From: Flavobacterium chilense
GTDB lineage: Bacteria > Bacteroidota > Bacteroidia > Flavobacteriales > Flavobacteriaceae
DNA: 64,000 nt
Direction of reading: 5' to 3'
NCBI RefSeq assembly: GCF_001602525.1
Contig: NZ_LSYT01000009.1
Location: forward strand, 186,001-250,000
Shown: positions 1 through 10,500 of the stretch, piece after piece
How positions within the stretch are numbered: position 1 is the first letter of the stretch
Layout of the letters: each line of letters starts with the position of its first letter
Translations under genes and position numbers: made by a program
Notes under the pieces: generated by a model
Database searches by the model: none
Told to the model about the DNA's origin: nothing
What the model saw: only the letters and a program-made list of their open reading frames with translations

Positions 1-1065
1 GTTAGCAGGACTTTCGCTTCCTCCAATACTTTGATAAGCAAATACATTAGCAGATGTTTTTACGTATAAACTTCCATTATTAAACAGACTTCCATCTATA
101 GCTATATATTCGCCAATATTGAGTGTTTTGTATGGAGTAGCAGAACCATTAAGAAAAATTTCAGTGTTATTATAATGTGCAACTAGCAAAACACGTTCTA
201 ATTCATCTGTTCCAAGACCTCTAATGAAAATGTATTCTTTTCCTGTTTTTTCTAATGAAACAATTTGATCAAAACCCACATCTCTTCCCACAGGGCTTAA
301 AGTACCATTTTGAGCTTGCCCTAATAATATACTGTTGCTTCCTCCAAACGAACCAGAATTAACTACCACAGGTTTATCAGAGACAACCAATGCTCCAATC
401 ATTTTAGAACTATTGGATACACTTGTAATATTATTATAGTTTTTTAAAGCGAGAACATAACTTTCGTTTTTGTTTAGGGTTACCGTTATTGGCCCGGAAA
501 TAATAGTTCCATCTAAAAGCTGTGTTCCGTTTTGAATATCTGATAGGGTTACTTTAGTTCCGTTTTCTGTAGCCATGATCGAAGCAAAATTCAATAATGT
601 TGTATCAAAAAGCGGGTTTAACATTGCTCCTAATCTAAAAGTAGTGCCCAGCGCGCTGTTTCCTTTAGATACTAATCCTCCGGCATGGTTATAGCCGCCT
701 TGCTCGTTTCGGCCGGCATTGACTCTGGCGCTTACATAAATTAAGTCTTCAGCTTCAATAATATATCCGCGATTGGCTACAACTCCCAGACTATTCAGAG
801 GTGTAAATAATTGTGTATTAAGACCTGTTCCAATATAATACCGATAAGGATTGGTGTTGTTTACAGTTCCTGTAATTACACTTCCGCCATTGGCAATGAT
901 TTTAAAATTGACATTGGCGACATTTGGAGTTGAGATGTACAGATACTGATCTTCGGCAAATCCGGCAACTGAAACTAATGGGGGGATATAATGTGTTTTG
1001 CTAAACTGCGAAAAACAATTTACTGTGCAAAACAGTAATAATATAAAATGTAATACTTTTTTCAT
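1..1065 (-). CDS. IgGFc-binding-like secreted surface protein, C-terminus cut by window edge
   Basis: The frame is open from an ATG at 1065 to the first base of the window, so 355 N-terminal residues are seen and the C-terminus lies outside. It starts with a signal peptide (MKKVLHFILLLFCTVNCFSQ) and continues as an extracellular beta-rich protein. The stretch around residues 140-300 resembles the IgGFc-binding N-terminal domain found on many T9SS-exported Bacteroidota proteins. By analogy with its downstream neighbour, which ends in a type B sorting domain, it probably also carries a C-terminal sorting domain beyond the edge; this is inference. The ligand is unknown. The family assignment rests on overall resemblance rather than a catalytic motif. 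Confidence 0.72.
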   Translation of the reverse strand, partial: MKKVLHFILLLFCTVNCFSQFSKTHYIPPLVSVAGFAEDQYLYISTPNVANVNFKIIANGGSVITGTVNNTNPYRYYIGTGLNTQLFTPLNSLGVVANRGYIIEAEDLIYVSARVNAGRNEQGGYNHAGGLVSKGNSALGTTFRLGAMLNPLFDTTLLNFASIMATENGTKVTLSDIQNGTQLLDGTIISGPITVTLNKNESYVLALKNYNNITSVSNSSKMIGALVVSDKPVVVNSGSFGGSNSILLGQAQNGTLSPVGRDVGFDQIVSLEKTGKEYIFIRGLGTDELERVLLVAHYNNTEIFLNGSATPYKTLNIGEYIAIDGSLFNNGSLYVKTSANVFAYQSIGGSESPAN

Positions 1066-1241
1066 TGGCTTGGTTAGTAGCTTTTTAATGAATTGAAACG
1101 CTCAAGCCAAAATAGGTTTTATTTTAGTTTTTTTTTGTAATAATAAGTTTTTTTTCTTCTTAAAGGAGAAAAATTGAATTTTGAACTCTAAAATTTATCG
1201 AAAAATAGCAATAGATATTTAGTGTTTGTGCTTTAAACAAA

Positions 1242-3596
1242 CTATCTTTTTAAACTGAAATGACCTTTAATAATTTTGCCATCTACAAAGTTTATCGTAA
1301 ACCAATAATCATCAGAAGGTAATTGCTGATTATTAAATAATCCGTTCCAGCCTGTACTGTTTTGATCCATTTGTTTTAATAATTTTCCGTAACGGTCAAA
1401 AATGAATACTTTAAAATCGGGCAAGTGATCAGCATTTTTTATAACCCATAAATCATTATATCCATCTCCATTTGGAGTAAAAAATCTAGGATAATCTGCA
1501 ATATAAACCGAAAAAGAGTTAGATAATCCGCAACCATTTTTATCGAGAGCAATAGCAGTATAAATTCCCGGGTTTACACCATTAAATAAAGGTTCATCCT
1601 GATAAACAGTACCATCTAATGAAAATTCATAATTACCAACTCCTGTATATTTAATTAAAACCGAATTTTCATCGCCAGAGAAATCATTTATAACAGCATC
1701 TGTTATTACAGCAGGTTCTGATAAAATCACTTTATATTTTTTAGTTTTTTGGCAACCATTTGTATCCGTTACCAATACTGAATAATCACCGGGAGTATTG
1801 ACTGTTATAGCATTATCTGTACTTCCTGCATCCCATAAATATTTATCATAACCAGAAGCTACACTTAAAATAATCTCATCATTTTTACACAAATATCTTG
1901 TTTCGTCTTCAAAATTTGGCGGATCAAAAGTGTTTACTTTTAATGTAATTGGGGTAATATCATAACAATCCGGTCCGTTTGTAGCTTTTACGTAAATAAT
2001 CTGGTTAAACGGAGTTGTATTTTTAAAAATATTTGACAGAGGATTAGCATCATTAAGAGCATCATCACTACTTAGATAATAGCTAAAGGTCAGACTACCT
2101 GGTAAACCTGCAGCAACTTGTGGTGTAACTTGTGCACTTAGGTCAAATTGATATAAACCATCCTGAATATTATCTCCATCACAAGTAACAATGGGATTTT
2201 GATCCGGAATTACGGTATTTGAAATTTGCAATGTTACCTGGGCAATTTTAAAACATCCATATTGATTTTCGAGCCTGGCATAAACAAGCTGACCTGAGGT
2301 TTTGTTTGTGTATTTTTCAGGAGTTAAAATAGGATTTGTTTTTGCCTGAGCATCAGCCAATGATTCGTAGTAGCCTTTGTTTAAAATTGTCGTGACATTG
2401 TTTTTGATAAGATTATCTACTTTTGTTAAATTAAAAACAGAAATCCCGTCAGTATCGTTATCACATTGTAATATGGTAGTGTCAGTCGAGAGAATTTTAG
2501 GAGCATATTCAATTTTAATCATTCCAATAGCCACACAAGTGGTGCCTGCCAAAGTGGCTTCGACGCGATAATCTCCAGCTGATTGAACGGTATAACTGGA
2601 TCCGGTTTCTAAAGGAATAATTTCAGTATAAGTATTAGAAGCATCCTTTTTTAACCATTTAAAAGTGTATTTTGTATTATCAAGATGAGTATCTAAAGTT
2701 ATATTTTCTCCAAAACATGCGGGATTATTGGTTGCAATTGTTTTATCAGCTCCAAAATTAATTGTCGAAGTAAAACTTCCTGCTTCTATAAAAACAGCAG
2801 AATTATACTGTCCTGTTGGATCATCGGCAATAACAAGTTTTAAATGATAGGTTTTATTTGGTACCACATCAGTATGAGCGTTCATTACGACAGTTTGTCC
2901 GGCATAATTTATCGGACTTGTGCTATTGTTGTATCCATTAAAGAAATTCTCATTTGAAGCCTCACATCCTGCATAGGTGGTTCCGTTTGCAAAAACCGGA
3001 TTAATTTTGGTATGAACGGTAGTAGAAGAAACCGGTGTTGTAGTATTGGGTAAAACGGCGAGATTTTTATAAGGATCAGTCGTATTGGCTTCTTTTATTA
3101 AAAAAGCAAATCCGTCAGAATACACACATGGGTAATAGGTTTGATATTCATTAGAAGCAAAAACATAATTAAAACTTATAGAATTTGTTAATGCTACGAA
3201 GTCAAATTCTAAAACCGTAGCCTGTCTGCTCACAGGATTGTTTAATGCTTTATTTAAGTCAGCATCACCCGGCCAGTTACTACTTGTATTGCCTATTGAG
3301 TTTGCCTGAATAAAAGGACCAGCTGCATATTTACTGGGAGATGTGCTCAATACAATCCCGTCAGAAAATGGAAAACTGCCGCCTCCTGAATTAAAATAAG
3401 CATAACTTTGTCCTGAGCTGCCAGGATTTCCGGATGCATTAACAGTCTCGATATTGATACACGAACTGTTTATTAAAATGTTTTTTACTAATTCTTCGGG
3501 TGTTTTTGTAGCATCTACAACAATATTCTGTGCTTTTAGTCCAAGTGAAAAAAAGCACATGAATACAGTAATTAAAGAGACTTTAAAATAATTCAT
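1242..3596 (-). CDS. T9SS type B sorting domain protein with choice-of-anchor L-like N-terminus
   Basis: This 784-residue protein is predicted to be exported and surface-attached or released through the type IX secretion system. A signal peptide covers residues 1-23, cut after KAQN. Residues ~25-285 resemble the choice-of-anchor L domain (aromatic and Asn-rich, with FVFASNEYQTYYP-like core). Several Ig/PKD-like repeats with paired cysteines follow. The last ~85 residues are the gliding-motility-associated C-terminal (type B) domain, recognisable by FFTPNGDGYND, the DRYGKLL strand and the terminal FSLKR. It lies 176 bases downstream of another surface protein on the same strand. The substrate or adhesion target cannot be read from sequence. 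Confidence 0.88.
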   Translation of the reverse strand: MNYFKVSLITVFMCFFSLGLKAQNIVVDATKTPEELVKNILINSSCINIETVNASGNPGSSGQSYAYFNSGGGSFPFSDGIVLSTSPSKYAAGPFIQANSIGNTSSNWPGDADLNKALNNPVSRQATVLEFDFVALTNSISFNYVFASNEYQTYYPCVYSDGFAFLIKEANTTDPYKNLAVLPNTTTPVSSTTVHTKINPVFANGTTYAGCEASNENFFNGYNNSTSPINYAGQTVVMNAHTDVVPNKTYHLKLVIADDPTGQYNSAVFIEAGSFTSTINFGADKTIATNNPACFGENITLDTHLDNTKYTFKWLKKDASNTYTEIIPLETGSSYTVQSAGDYRVEATLAGTTCVAIGMIKIEYAPKILSTDTTILQCDNDTDGISVFNLTKVDNLIKNNVTTILNKGYYESLADAQAKTNPILTPEKYTNKTSGQLVYARLENQYGCFKIAQVTLQISNTVIPDQNPIVTCDGDNIQDGLYQFDLSAQVTPQVAAGLPGSLTFSYYLSSDDALNDANPLSNIFKNTTPFNQIIYVKATNGPDCYDITPITLKVNTFDPPNFEDETRYLCKNDEIILSVASGYDKYLWDAGSTDNAITVNTPGDYSVLVTDTNGCQKTKKYKVILSEPAVITDAVINDFSGDENSVLIKYTGVGNYEFSLDGTVYQDEPLFNGVNPGIYTAIALDKNGCGLSNSFSVYIADYPRFFTPNGDGYNDLWVIKNADHLPDFKVFIFDRYGKLLKQMDQNSTGWNGLFNNQQLPSDDYWFTINFVDGKIIKGHFSLKR

Positions 3597-3611
3597 AGTA
3601 TCACAAATATA

Positions 3612-4448
3612 CTACAAATCTCTTTTTTCTAATAGCTTGTAAGAAAAGTATATGAATAAAAATGTCCAGGCTAAAACGATTAGAATACTAAAAGGATGTA
3701 CACCGTAATCTTTAACGTTTTGTACTCCCATTTGGTTACCAATGCTTTTTATAACTGATAATCTTGTAAAAGGTTCTACAATTAAGTTACTCATTGATTC
3801 TAATGGAAGAAACTGCGTAAAGTATTTATCGTTATCACTATTTGGAAAAATGGTAAATGCAAAAAGCAATTTTAAAAGCGACTCAATAAACAACCATACT
3901 AAAAGAAAACCTAAAGCAAAAGCAGAACGTTTTATTAAAATTCCTAAGAATAAACAGAAAGAGAAGAATCCAACCAATTTGACAAAGAAAGCTAAGAGAT
4001 AACTTAATTCCGAAAAGATAATTCCAAATTCAGTATAAGATGAAAAGAATAATCCGAGAATTAAACTCATGACAAAAACAAAAATAGTAGAGCATAAAGA
4101 AAAAAGGACTACTGTTAAGAACTTGGATAAAATAAATTCTTTTTTGCTCAATCCATCAATTAGATTTTGTTTTAAAGTGCCATAACTGTACTCATTTGCC
4201 ATCATAGAAACAATGACAATAGCGAGGAAAAATTTCAGCAAACTGGCAATATACGTGTTGAAATGCCAGATATAAGGAAAGTTAAAAATGCCCATTTCGG
4301 CAAAATGAATTTTAACCATTCCAAACTCAAATTTGATTGAAGCAATCAGGGCAATAAAAGAAAGTAAAATAAAATAAGTTAAGGTTAATATACGACTGGC
4401 TTTGTTTTTCCAGATTTTTTGTAATTCTATAGAGACAAGTCTTTTCAT
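3612..4448 (-). CDS. ABC-2 type transporter permease
   Basis: A 278-residue integral membrane protein with about six hydrophobic segments (near residues 18-40, 60-85, 105-135, 150-172, 176-198 and 253-272). The N-terminus MKRLVSIELQKIWKNKASRI is the amphipathic start typical of ABC-2 permeases. It begins three bases downstream of the stop of the ATPase gene (4452-5348), so the two are one operon and should form one exporter or membrane-remodelling complex. The substrate is unknown; homologous pairs are annotated as multidrug, bacitracin or gliding-related (GldF/GldA-like) exporters, but nothing here decides between them. Confidence 0.88.
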   Translation of the reverse strand: MKRLVSIELQKIWKNKASRILTLTYFILLSFIALIASIKFEFGMVKIHFAEMGIFNFPYIWHFNTYIASLLKFFLAIVIVSMMANEYSYGTLKQNLIDGLSKKEFILSKFLTVVLFSLCSTIFVFVMSLILGLFFSSYTEFGIIFSELSYLLAFFVKLVGFFSFCLFLGILIKRSAFALGFLLVWLFIESLLKLLFAFTIFPNSDNDKYFTQFLPLESMSNLIVEPFTRLSVIKSIGNQMGVQNVKDYGVHPFSILIVLAWTFLFIYFSYKLLEKRDL

Positions 4449-4451
4449 GGT

Positions 4452-5348
4452 TTAGCGATTTTTGGTTAATTCTAAAAATTGGGCTTCTAAACTGTTTTTA
4501 CGTTTAACCAAATGGGTCAGTGTAATGTTTTTAGAAAATAAAAACTGATTTAGCTCTGATGCAGATAAATCAGATGTCAGATAAACCAAAATTTTTCCTT
4601 CTTCTTCCACCACTTTTTCAACAGCAGAATGCGAACTCAGAATGTTTTTTAGCGAAAGAACATCATCTGCCATCACTTCAAAAAAGCTGTGATTAGCAGA
4701 CATTCCATCAACAGAACCTGAATATAAAATTTCACCTTTTCGTAAAACAATTACATGCGAACATACTTTTTCGACTTCATCCAATAAATGCGAAGCCAGT
4801 AAAATAGTAGTTCCCTGAGAAGCAATTTTTTTAATAATATCACGAATCTGGTGAATTCCCTGCGGATCTAAACCATTGGTTGGCTCATCTAAAATTAGAA
4901 TTTCAGGGTCATTTAGTAAGGCCGAAGCAATTGCTAAACGCTGTTTCATACCTAAAGAAAAAGTACTGAATTTGCTGTCTTTTCTTTCGGTCAAACCTAC
5001 TAAATCCAGTTTTTCATTGATTTTAGCATAGTTGATGCTTTTTATTTTGCAAACCAATTTCAGATTTTCTTCTGCAGTCATGTATGGATAAAAGTTGGGT
5101 CTTTCTATAATAGCGCCAACTTTTTTTAAGGCTTCGTGTGTTTGTATTTGTCCTCCAAACCAGCTGTAACTTCCGGATGTACGATTTACAACATTTAATA
5201 CAATACCTAAAGTGGTCGATTTTCCACTTCCGTTTGGTCCTAAGATGCCATAAACACGGCCTTTTTGGATTTCAAAAGATACATTTTTCAACGCCTGAAT
5301 GCGCCCGTATCTTTTGTGAAGATTTTCAATAGTAAGAATGGTTTCCAA
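4452..5348 (-). CDS. ABC transporter ATP-binding protein
   Basis: A 298-residue cytoplasmic ATPase that powers the adjacent permease. Walker A is GPNGSGKST (about residues 38-46), the signature is FSLGMKQRL (about 131-139), Walker B is ILILDEPTNGLDP (about 150-162), and the H-loop His is in LLASHLLDEV. A ~90-residue C-terminal extension, as in DrrA/CcmA-type exporters, follows. The only in-frame start that keeps the N-terminal strand (ETILTIENLHKRYG) is a TTG at 5348, so a non-ATG start is likely. It is divergent from the gene at 5445 with a 96-base gap containing a clear promoter for the latter. Confidence 0.92.
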   Translation of the reverse strand: METILTIENLHKRYGRIQALKNVSFEIQKGRVYGILGPNGSGKSTTLGIVLNVVNRTSGSYSWFGGQIQTHEALKKVGAIIERPNFYPYMTAEENLKLVCKIKSINYAKINEKLDLVGLTERKDSKFSTFSLGMKQRLAIASALLNDPEILILDEPTNGLDPQGIHQIRDIIKKIASQGTTILLASHLLDEVEKVCSHVIVLRKGEILYSGSVDGMSANHSFFEVMADDVLSLKNILSSHSAVEKVVEEEGKILVYLTSDLSASELNQFLFSKNITLTHLVKRKNSLEAQFLELTKNR

Positions 5349-5394
5349 ATTCGTTCTGGTTTTAGTTTTTAGTATGACGATTCAACTTTAATAT

Positions 5395-5426
5395 TGTTAC
5401 GCTAAATTTTATTTAATGTAAATTTG
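5395..5426 (+). promoter_or_regulatory. Bacteroidota-type promoter
   Basis: TTG at 5395-5397 and TAAATTTG (TAnnTTTG -7 consensus) at 5419-5426 are separated by 21 bases. Transcription would begin a few bases downstream, leaving a very short leader before the ATG at 5445. Confidence 0.6.
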
Positions 5427-5444
5427 TAATAAAGATATTCAAAA

Positions 5445-6497
5445 ATGAGCGAACCTTTAATGGTTTTAAAAAAACCATCTTATCCTTTAATGCAATCTCT
5501 TTTAAGTTATTTAGAACGATACGAACGAATTTCGAAAGTATCTGTATTCTATGATGACTTATTGCGTTTTTCCGGTTCTGTCAATGTTTATGATAAAAAT
5601 GAAACAGACACTTTATGGATTCGTGTGTATTACAGCGAATTTGAGAGATATGAAATTGATCTAAACCTGAAAAAAATATATTCACTTTTGCACTCTGATG
5701 GAAATAGTGAGATTATTCAGTTCCTGAATGTTGACGCAATTGACTATTGCACGTTTGGAAATTCAAAACCGTTTCGAATTAAAGTCCGAAATATTCTTAA
5801 TGACAACTATGTTCATTTTTATATTAAAAAAGCAGATGCATCAAGAATTTACGGATTAGAATTAGAAGATATTCTCTCGCCGGATAAAATCAACTTTCTG
5901 GTTTATAAAGATACTTTGATCGAAGAGCATATTATCGGAATTCCGGGTGATGTTTTTATGGATACTTTACTCGATAAATGTACCGAAATGGAGAAAGCAC
6001 AGATCGCCAAAGAGTTTGTTAAGTTTAACGAACGTTGTATGATCAGGCTTTTGGGAGACATGAGAGCCTATAATTATGTTATTGTTCCCATTCACGATTT
6101 TGATCAGGTAGTCTATAAAATTCGTCCAATCGATTTTGATCAGCAATGTTATGAAGGAAATTTTAAAGTATATCGTCCACAGTTTTTCAAAGAAAACTAT
6201 CCGATGATTCAGCTTATAAAAGAGAAACTGGAAGAGCGCTCTATTATTCAGTATAAAGATGAAGAAAGAGCAATTTTGGCAAAACGTATACATTCTGCCG
6301 AAACCAGAGTTAAAAAGTTACTGAATATTATGTGCCACGATACAATTTCGACAGAGGAACATTTGAATCAGCTCAAAATGGAATTGTACCGATATACTAA
6401 TGACATGAAATTTAAAAATGCCAGATCAATGGGACACATCATGCATGCCGCTTTCGAATTTATTACCCGTAATTTTAAAAATACTAATTTAGTTTAA
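5445..6497 (+). CDS. conserved flavobacterial protein of unknown function, possibly kinase-like
   Basis: A 350-residue soluble protein with no signal peptide. I do not recognise a named family with certainty. It has two stretches that resemble the catalytic and metal-binding loops of kinase-fold phosphotransferases: GDMRAYN at residues 204-210, with Asn in the place of the catalytic-loop Asn, followed by RPIDFDQQ at 227-234, with a DFD/DFG-like acid. A Lys-rich strand (FYIKKAD, ~125-131) precedes them. The usual HxD aspartate is displaced, so an enzyme activity is only a suggestion. It is transcribed alone from its own promoter, divergent from the ABC operon, with a repeat just after its stop. 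Confidence 0.6.
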   Translation: MSEPLMVLKKPSYPLMQSLLSYLERYERISKVSVFYDDLLRFSGSVNVYDKNETDTLWIRVYYSEFERYEIDLNLKKIYSLLHSDGNSEIIQFLNVDAIDYCTFGNSKPFRIKVRNILNDNYVHFYIKKADASRIYGLELEDILSPDKINFLVYKDTLIEEHIIGIPGDVFMDTLLDKCTEMEKAQIAKEFVKFNERCMIRLLGDMRAYNYVIVPIHDFDQVVYKIRPIDFDQQCYEGNFKVYRPQFFKENYPMIQLIKEKLEERSIIQYKDEERAILAKRIHSAETRVKKLLNIMCHDTISTEEHLNQLKMELYRYTNDMKFKNARSMGHIMHAAFEFITRNFKNTNLV

Positions 6498-6509
6498 AAA
6501 GGTTTTCAG

Positions 6510-6548
6510 CCTATAAGTTATATAAGTTCATTAAAATGAAACTTCTTA
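6510..6548. repeat. intergenic repeat of the TATAAGT/ATAAGTTCATT type
   Basis: An imperfect inverted repeat built from the words CTATAAGTTATATAAGTTCAT and ATGAAACTTCTTA. The same words recur at 57698-57776 and 58425-58672, so this is one member of a dispersed family. Confidence 0.6.
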
Positions 6549-6591
6549 CATGAGCTTAACTTACAGAATTGAAAAGAAAAAATATAATCTT

Positions 6592-7455
6592 ATGAAAAAA
6601 TCTTTTTTAGTAATCGTTTCTATAGTTCTATTAGCTTGTCAGCAGCAATCAAATGCCAATTTTAAAACGCTTTATTCGCTGCCGAAAAAATTAAAAGAAG
6701 TTTCAGGAATTACCTATTTCCCGGAAACCAATATGATCTATACTTTGGAAGACAGTGGAAATAAAAATGCAATTTATGCTTTAAACGCTAAAGGTAAAAT
6801 TGCCAAAACTATTACCATTACAAATGCTACCAATGTGGATTGGGAAGATATTACAAAAGATAAAAATGAAAATATCTATATTGGAGATTTTGGAAATAAT
6901 GATAATGAACGCAAGGATCTGTGTATTTATAAAATCGCCAAAAATCAATTGAATAAAGATCAGGCTGTTGCCGAATATAAAATCTCATTTTCATATCCGG
7001 AACAAACAGAATTTCCGCCAAAGAAAAAAGAACTGTTTTATGATGTAGAAAGTTTCTTTGAGCTGAATGGTTATTTTTATCTTTTTACGAAAAACCGCAG
7101 TAAAGGTTTTGACGGAACAGCGTTTATCTACAAAATTAAAAATGCAGCCGGTACTCAAAAAGCGGTTAGAATAGGAGAGTTTAAAACCTGTGATAATTAC
7201 AATCATTGTGTTTTGACAAGTGCCACAATTAGCCCCGACGGAAAAAAAGTAGTACTGTTAAGTCACGATAAAATTGTTGTGTTTAAAGGCTATAAAGGAG
7301 ATTTATTTCATAAAGGTTCACAAAGCGAAATAAGTCTGAATCATTTCTCACAAAAAGAAGCTATTGTTTTTAAAGACAATAATACTTTACTAATTGCAGA
7401 CGAAAAGTCAAATAAAATAGGAGGAAACGTTTATGAGTTTGCTCTAAGTCGCTAA
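6592..7455 (+). CDS. lipoprotein with beta-propeller-like repeats (SdiA-regulated-like)
   Basis: I choose the ATG at 6592 rather than 6550 because it places a lipoprotein signal at the N-terminus (MKKSFLVIVSIVLLACQQ, lipobox LLAC, Cys at residue 16); this gives 287 residues. The mature protein has repeated blade-like units such as LEDSGNKNAIYAL, DWEDITKDKNENIYIGDFGNNDNER and DVESFFELNGYFYLFTK. This pattern fits the SdiA-regulated / NHL-type propellers of Bacteroidota. The role is unknown; an envelope binding or phosphate-ester-related function is possible. The stop codon lies inside a CTAAG word that begins the following repeat. Confidence 0.7.
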   Translation: MKKSFLVIVSIVLLACQQQSNANFKTLYSLPKKLKEVSGITYFPETNMIYTLEDSGNKNAIYALNAKGKIAKTITITNATNVDWEDITKDKNENIYIGDFGNNDNERKDLCIYKIAKNQLNKDQAVAEYKISFSYPEQTEFPPKKKELFYDVESFFELNGYFYLFTKNRSKGFDGTAFIYKIKNAAGTQKAVRIGEFKTCDNYNHCVLTSATISPDGKKVVLLSHDKIVVFKGYKGDLFHKGSQSEISLNHFSQKEAIVFKDNNTLLIADEKSNKIGGNVYEFALSR

Positions 7456-7586
7456 GAATTTAAAATACTGAGATGCTAAGAAAAGATTAGCCACGAATTC
7501 ACAAATTATTTTTAAATTAAAATTCGTGAATTCGTGGCTAAAAAACTTAGAACCTTAGCACCTCAGTACCTTAGTATCTTAAAAAA
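7456..7586. repeat. nested inverted repeat between convergent genes
   Basis: Two nested repeat families. The inner arms TAGCCACGAATTCACAAATT (7488-7507) and AATTCGTGAATTCGTGGCTA (7521-7540) pair almost perfectly. The outer arms are degenerate CTAAG / CTTAG words (7463-7480 and 7546-7579). The whole can form a long hairpin between two convergent genes and may act as a bidirectional terminator. Confidence 0.8.
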
Positions 7587-10500
7587 TTAAAAACTATAAG
7601 CCGCTCCAAAAATAACCCTTCCAACTTCGTCAGGAGATTTAAAATAAGAAATTCTGGCAGTTAGCACATTAATCGCATTTAGCCAAAGTCCGCCGCCGTA
7701 ATCGTGATGCCATTTTTTAGAATCTTCTCCGTCAAGCCAGATTCTTCCGTAATCAAAACCACCAAGAATTCCATAAGTTAAAGGAGCAATAGTACGCTGG
7801 ATTTTACCAAGGCTTAAACGTAAATCTGAGCTTTGAGAAAAATACGAATTACCTAAAAAACGCTCATTTCTAAAACCACGCAAATCAGTATCGCCACCCA
7901 GAGCAGCACCCTGATAAAACTGATAGTTATTGTTTAAGATTGTTTTACCTTTAAAGTAAGTCGCCAAAACCAATTTTCCATTGTGATCAATTTTATGCGT
8001 AAAACCTAATATACTTTCCAGTGTTGGAAAATTCTGTTTTGTCTCGTCTAAATTTGCAGTCCAGGTTCCCGCAATCATAAAATACATTCCTAAAGTTGGT
8101 TTTGCTGCAAAATCAGAATTTCTAAAAGAATATTTTAATTTTAAACCTCCAAAATTTTGAGTAGCAAAAACATCAGGATTTATAATATTGGGAATATTAA
8201 TGAATCGGTTTTCAGTTTCCTCTACTGTCATCCTTTGAAAAATAGGTTGTAAACTAAACTCGCTTCCGTATCGTCCAACATGTCTGATAGCACCGGAAAC
8301 ATTAAATTTTCGAATACGAACACGATTATAATCCATACCAAATTCATCATCATTATTTTTAGTTTCATTTCCGTAACCAAAATAATTCATAGCAAAATTA
8401 GGAGTAGTATATTGCGATTCAACATCTATAACCCATTTACCCAATAAACCCGGAAAATGAGCGGCATAATTAAACTCTAAACCGCCTGTAGCAAAGTAAT
8501 AAAAAGCATTTAAAACATGTCGCTGTGTATAAGGGTTTTGTTTAAAATTGTTTACAGTGTAATTTAAGTTAACACCAAGTTTTACACCATCATCCGGATT
8601 GTAACCAATATTTGGAAGGCCGGAAACCACATTATATTTTGGTTTTTCGTAATTGTATAAATTCACATCATAATCATCCGTGAGTTGTGTTTGTGTTTTT
8701 GAATCTAAGTTATACGTATTTTCCTTTGATTTAAAATCGTACACAATCACCTTTCTTCCGTTTTCGATATTATAAGTATCATTATTCTGACCACCAATTA
8801 AACGAATTTTAATTTTAGATCTCTGCTCTCCTTTCACCTCAAAAACATCATTATCATCCAAACCGTAAATCCACAAATTTCTGGTTTTTGCATCGCTTAT
8901 ATTTTTAGTATAAATCAATTCATCGCCTTCCTTTTTTATTCGGAAAACCTGAAGTTCAATGCCTTTTTTATGATTGTGATTCAGCACAAATTTGTCTTTT
9001 TTGTCTGTTCCGGCAATCATAATCGTTTTACTTAAAACATCAGAATAACGTATGGCATATTTTTGAAGTTCTCTTTTTCTGCTTTTTAACTTTCTTTTGA
9101 TTTCTTCAATAGTTTGATCCTGAACTTCTTTAGGCAGACTTTTAAAAGCTGCATCAATATCACTGTCAGACAAATTTTCCTGAATAAATTTAGCCTGCTC
9201 AACCCAGTCTTTCTCTTCGGCAGTTTTTAAAAAGGCCAAATCCATTGGATAAGGTTCCCTGTTAAGCCATTTTACATTGTCGATTTTATCCTTAAAAGTA
9301 CGCATATGTCGCAGCGCCGGAATATTCATTAAAATAGAAAGCAGCGTTCCGTCATATTTTACAAATGCCTGATCTCTGTCTCTCGGAATCGGTTTGTAAA
9401 TGACCTTACCATCTTTTTTATATTCCGCCCAGCGCCATTGGTCACTATGTCTGTCCCAGTCGCCAATTAACATATCAAATAAACGTGCTTTGATATACTC
9501 TTTTTCGTCAACTACATATTTTTCATCCTTATGAAGATTCTTCATCATATCGTCCGTACCAATTATGTTGCCCGGATTTCCAAAGTTTTTACCATCAAGA
9601 TGATTGTCTGCAGGTCTTTCTTCAACCATATATAACTGATCGCCAAAACTTGCATTAAACTCGCCCAAACCATTTTGTCTCGGGATATAATATAAAATCG
9701 GATTAGTATGAGCGATTCCTAATTTATCAGCCAGATTTCCAACTGCAAAAGGAGCATAAGGATGAGAGGTAGTGTAAAAATCAAACAAGAAGTTTTCGGC
9801 ATACGTTTTTTCAAAATCATTTACAACATACTGATCTTTAAAAGCTACCGATTGCAAAAATACCGTTGCGCTTTTTTTCATGGCACGCATTACATATTCG
9901 CGGCCTTTAGGATCAGACATTCTTAAAGAAACAGACTGATGACCTCCGCCTTCGCGAATAGGTTTTAAACCGCCCATTAAGGTGTCTACAGTTGCTACTT
10001 TTACCTCGATTGGCATGCTGTAATATTTTCTGTAATGTTGCCCGAAAAGAAATTTATGAAACCAACTTTTATCCGTCATTTTTTCTGAATAGATAGAAGT
10101 TGTAATTTTTGATGGAAAGTTATTCGGAATATCCGCCGCCCAATTGATTTCTTTGGCTTTTATAATTTCACGTTCAAAAAGCAATTTTTCTTTATTGTTT
10201 TCATTTCCAAAAAAAGAAACTTTGGCATCACCGCTTTTAAACAAAGTCAGTGTAACATAACCATTCCCTCCATATGAAAAATCAAATGTATTTATAGCTC
10301 TGGCGGCTTCAGATTTTGATCCCGCACCACTGATAATCTGCTGAATATTTTCTTTACTTATATACTGCAAATTGTGATCGTGTCCGGAAACTACAATTAC
10401 ATTTTTCTGCTTTTGCAAAAGCGTCTTAATTCTTTTTGCATAAATGGTATACTGCTTATTTTGAAGATCCTGCGGACTCACACCAGATGTTTTTCGCAAC

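Noticed and set aside
2377..2571. 64-codon open frame on the plus strand
   Set aside because: It lies fully inside the T9SS type B gene on the other strand and has no recognisable domain.
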